Shown here: one piece after another, positions 62,612-64,000 of the stretch
How the letters are laid out: each line of letters opens with the position of its first letter
Position numbering within the stretch: position 1 is the stretch's first letter
Assembly (NCBI GenBank): GCA_020849275.1
Contig: JADLGO010000008.1
Location: forward strand, 29,190 to 93,189
Source: Chthonomonadales bacterium
GTDB taxonomy: Bacteria; Armatimonadota; Chthonomonadetes; Chthonomonadales; CAJBBX01
Length of the DNA: 64,000 nucleotides
Direction: 5' to 3'
Notes under the pieces: model-generated
Seen by the model: the letters and a program-made list of their open reading frames with translations, nothing else
The model's database searches: none
Told to the model about the DNA's origin: nothing
Program-made: the position numbers and the translations under genes

Positions 62612-62722
62612 TGGAACGCTTCCTCCTGCGAGCGCCTGGTGGGCGGCGAATGCGGATCGGCGCCGCGCTGGGTGCTCGGGCCACGTGGAACTTCCCGCTC
62701 GCGGCGCGGATCTCCTGTCGGC

Positions 62723-63574
62723 TCAGCCTGCCGGCGGCGCGGATGGGCGGCGATGGCCGCGCACCACGCGGTCGATGTCGCGTACCTGCTCCAGAAGCGG
62801 CGACAGATCGTCCAGGCGGAGCATCGAGGCGCCGTCGGAGAGCGCCAACTCGGGCGACGGATGGGTCTCCAGGAACAGAGCGTCGATGCCCACCGCCGCG
62901 GCGGCCCGCGCGATGTGCGGCACGAACTCGCGGTTCCCGCCGGACTGCGTGCCGGCGCCGCCGGGCCGCTGCACGGCGTGCGTGGCGTCCATGCACACGG
63001 GGTAGCCCAGCGAGCGCATCTGCGGGAGCGCCGTCATGTCCACAACGAGAGTGTGGTAGCCGAAGGACACGCCGCGCTCCGTGAGAAGGATCCGCTCGCA
63101 ACCGGCGGCCGCCACCTTGGCCGCTGCCTGCCCGATGTCCAGCGGCGCAAGGAACTGACCCTTCTTGATGTTGACGCATCGTCCCGTTCGCGCGGCGGCG
63201 ACGAGCAGGTCCGTCTGGCGACACAGAAAGGCCGGGATCTGGAGGATGTCGACGATCTCGGCGACGGGCCGGGCCTGCCAGGGTTCGTGGATGTCCGTGA
63301 GCACGGGAACCCCCACGCGCTCGCGCACGGCCGCCAGGCGGCGCAGCCCCTCGTCCAGCCCCGGACCGCGCTCGGCGGCACCGGACGTGCGGTTGGCCTT
63401 GTCGAACGAAGCCTTGAAGACGTAGTGCATGCCGACACTGCCGCACGCCTCCGCGGCGGCCTCGGCGACGCGCAGGCACAGGTCAAGCGACTCGGCCATG
63501 CAGGGGCCCGCGATGACGGTAAGGCGATCGGCGTACGGACCGATGACGGCGGAGCCGACGGCGATGGTGCGCAT
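62723..63574 (-). CDS. kdsA: 3-deoxy-8-phosphooctulonate (KDO-8-P) synthase
   Basis: A 283-aa TIM-barrel enzyme joining arabinose 5-phosphate and PEP to make KDO-8-phosphate for lipopolysaccharide. Diagnostic segments: [35 protein letters not shown] (active-site lysine), [20 protein letters not shown] and [13 protein letters not shown], and [20 protein letters not shown]. An N-terminal cysteine in AGPCMAES suggests the metal-dependent class. ATG 63574 starts the conserved region. Its presence implies LPS and a diderm envelope. Confidence 0.93.
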   Translation of the reverse strand: MRTIAVGSAVIGPYADRLTVIAGPCMAESLDLCLRVAEAAAEACGSVGMHYVFKASFDKANRTSGAAERGPGLDEGLRRLAAVRERVGVPVLTDIHEPWQARPVAEIVDILQIPAFLCRQTDLLVAAARTGRCVNIKKGQFLAPLDIGQAAAKVAAAGCERILLTERGVSFGYHTLVVDMTALPQMRSLGYPVCMDATHAVQRPGGAGTQSGGNREFVPHIARAAAAVGIDALFLETHPSPELALSDGASMLRLDDLSPLLEQVRDIDRVVRGHRRPSAPPAG

Positions 63575-63662
63575 GGGCGACGGGCCTCCGAGCGGCGGGT
63601 GCCCTATGGTAGCACACCGCGCGAGTGCCGCGGGCCAAACGGCGTGCCGCAACGGTGTTCCT

Positions 63663-63703
63663 GCTCAGCGATAATGTCCCGATATGGCTCAGCGATAATG
63701 TCC
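63663..63703. repeat. 17-bp direct repeat pair, putative insertion-element end
   Basis: GCTCAGCGATAATGTCC occurs at 63663-63679 and again at 63687-63703, 24 bases apart. AT-richer than its surroundings, it lies between kdsA and a partial minus-strand gene. Clustered short repeats containing GATAATGTCC look like the terminal transposase-binding sites of an IS element; the identification is from memory and untested. Confidence 0.6.
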
Positions 63704-63739
63704 GCGGGTGGTCAGTGTCCCCGGCGCGCCGTCCCCCAC

Positions 63740-63784
63740 CGCCCCCGCGTGCTTGCTCATGTGCGGGAGCGACACGCGGGGGCG
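63740..63784 (-). terminator. long hairpin downstream of the right-edge gene
   Basis: A 12-bp perfect stem, CGCCCCCGCGTG with CACGCGGGGGCG, encloses 21 bases that contain a nested GCTC/GAGC pairing. It lies 16 bases past the stop of the minus-strand gene entering from the right edge and may terminate it. Confidence 0.6.
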
Positions 63785-63800
63785 CGGGGGCCGACTGCGC

Positions 63801-64000
63801 CTACCGTCGTGCGTAGAGCCAGGCGCGAGTGCCTGGTCGTGCGGATGGCCTGGCCTTGGAGGCCTTGGGCTTGGCGGCCGGGTCGGTGGAGTTCTCAGCG
63901 TCCTTGTTGTCCTTGATGTCCTGGCGGCCGGGATCGCAACGCTGCTCTGGGCTGTCGAGATGGTCGGCGGTGGTCGGGTCGGGCTTGGCGGTCTTGGCGG
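63801..64000 (-). CDS. C-terminal end of a gene entering from the right edge (partial)
   Basis: An open minus-strand frame of 65 codons from the window edge to a TAG at 63801-63803. It reads as a charged, Lys/Ala/Pro-rich tail (RQDIKDNKDAENSTDP, KPKASKARPSARPGTRAW, LYARR). The composition suggests a disordered C-terminus rather than a folded domain. Position next to the 17-bp repeats suggests a transposase or passenger of an insertion element, but nothing diagnostic is visible. The frame could also be fortuitous. Confidence 0.4.
   Translation of the reverse strand, partial: AKTAKPDPTTADHLDSPEQRCDPGRQDIKDNKDAENSTDPAAKPKASKARPSARPGTRAWLYARR

Noticed and set aside
62723..63574. DAHP synthase (aroG-type) instead of KdsA
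   Set aside because: The KDO-8-P synthase blocks ([25 protein letters not shown]) are specific, although the fold is shared.
63663..63703. CRISPR array
   Set aside because: Only two 17-bp copies with a 7-base gap; no array elsewhere and no cas genes.
61781..63916. Plus-strand open frame of 711 codons across the Gfo/Idh and kdsA genes
   Set aside because: Both minus-strand genes have diagnostic motifs; the plus frame does not.

Overview
The window is high-GC, gene-dense bacterial DNA with many GTG and TTG starts and many 4-nt stop/start overlaps. It most resembles an Armatimonadota-type bacterium. The main clue is the pseudopilin at 24565-25320, whose N-terminus ([20 protein letters not shown], then [20 protein letters not shown]) is the form that is very abundant in that phylum. 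KDO-8-phosphate synthase (LPS), a squalene/hopanoid module and a TraF-like outer-membrane protein point to a diderm cell envelope. The taxonomic call is inference from protein style only.

Region 1 (1-13.7 kb): a TPR-AAA+ ATPase, an unusual short-variable-arm tRNA-Leu(UAA) with its own promoter, then a complete tryptophan operon (trpE, trpG, trpD, trpC, trpF, trpB, trpA). It is interspersed with a VOC-fold gene, an Xaa-Pro peptidase and a small membrane protein. It runs on into recO, an RNase Z-like hydrolase, a 3-methyladenine glycosylase and a DUF92 membrane protein.

Region 2 (13.7-21.1 kb): a ferrous-iron locus. A DtxR/MntR-type regulator sits behind a consensus promoter with a near-perfect palindrome, followed by feoB (split by a one-base frameshift), a small zinc ribbon and feoA. 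Then come a methyltransferase, cmk, plsC, a PfkB kinase and a DEDD exonuclease.

Region 3 (21.0-33.1 kb, mostly minus strand): a disulfide oxidoreductase, a GxGYxYP putative glycosidase, a single-TM protein, a pseudopilin and a GntR/LacI hybrid regulator. Upstream of these are a second secreted glycosidase-like protein, a Nudix hydrolase and signal peptidase I. Divergent from them are DUF4446, an ECF sigma factor and its anti-sigma factor. A secreted hypothetical and tRNA-Cys end the block.

Region 4 (33.3-43.7 kb): a tightly coupled plus-strand carbohydrate operon. It encodes a Gfo/Idh/MocA oxidoreductase, a 1211-aa NPCBM/six-hairpin enzyme, an RBBP9-like hydrolase, a BNR (sialidase-like) protein, an MFS transporter, a GH32/43-like secreted protein and, unexpectedly, a cysteine desulfurase.

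Region 5 (43.7-64 kb): an AspT/YidE-type transporter, a phosphohexomutase, an orphan ABC-2 permease, a TPR membrane protein and an outer-membrane barrel. These are followed by hpnCDE (squalene synthesis), two zinc-dependent MDR dehydrogenases and a tiny YPNG-repeat secreted protein. Next is a decayed stretch with remnants of a GH2 beta-mannosidase, uvrA and a nucleotidyltransferase around an intact MgtE-N/CBS gene. The window ends with an orphan sugar ABC permease, a second Gfo/Idh/MocA enzyme, kdsA and what looks like the edge of an insertion element. No CRISPR array or rRNA was seen. The only stretch longer than about 300 bases without an intact gene is 56469-57978, which holds the beta-mannosidase remnant and its flanks.
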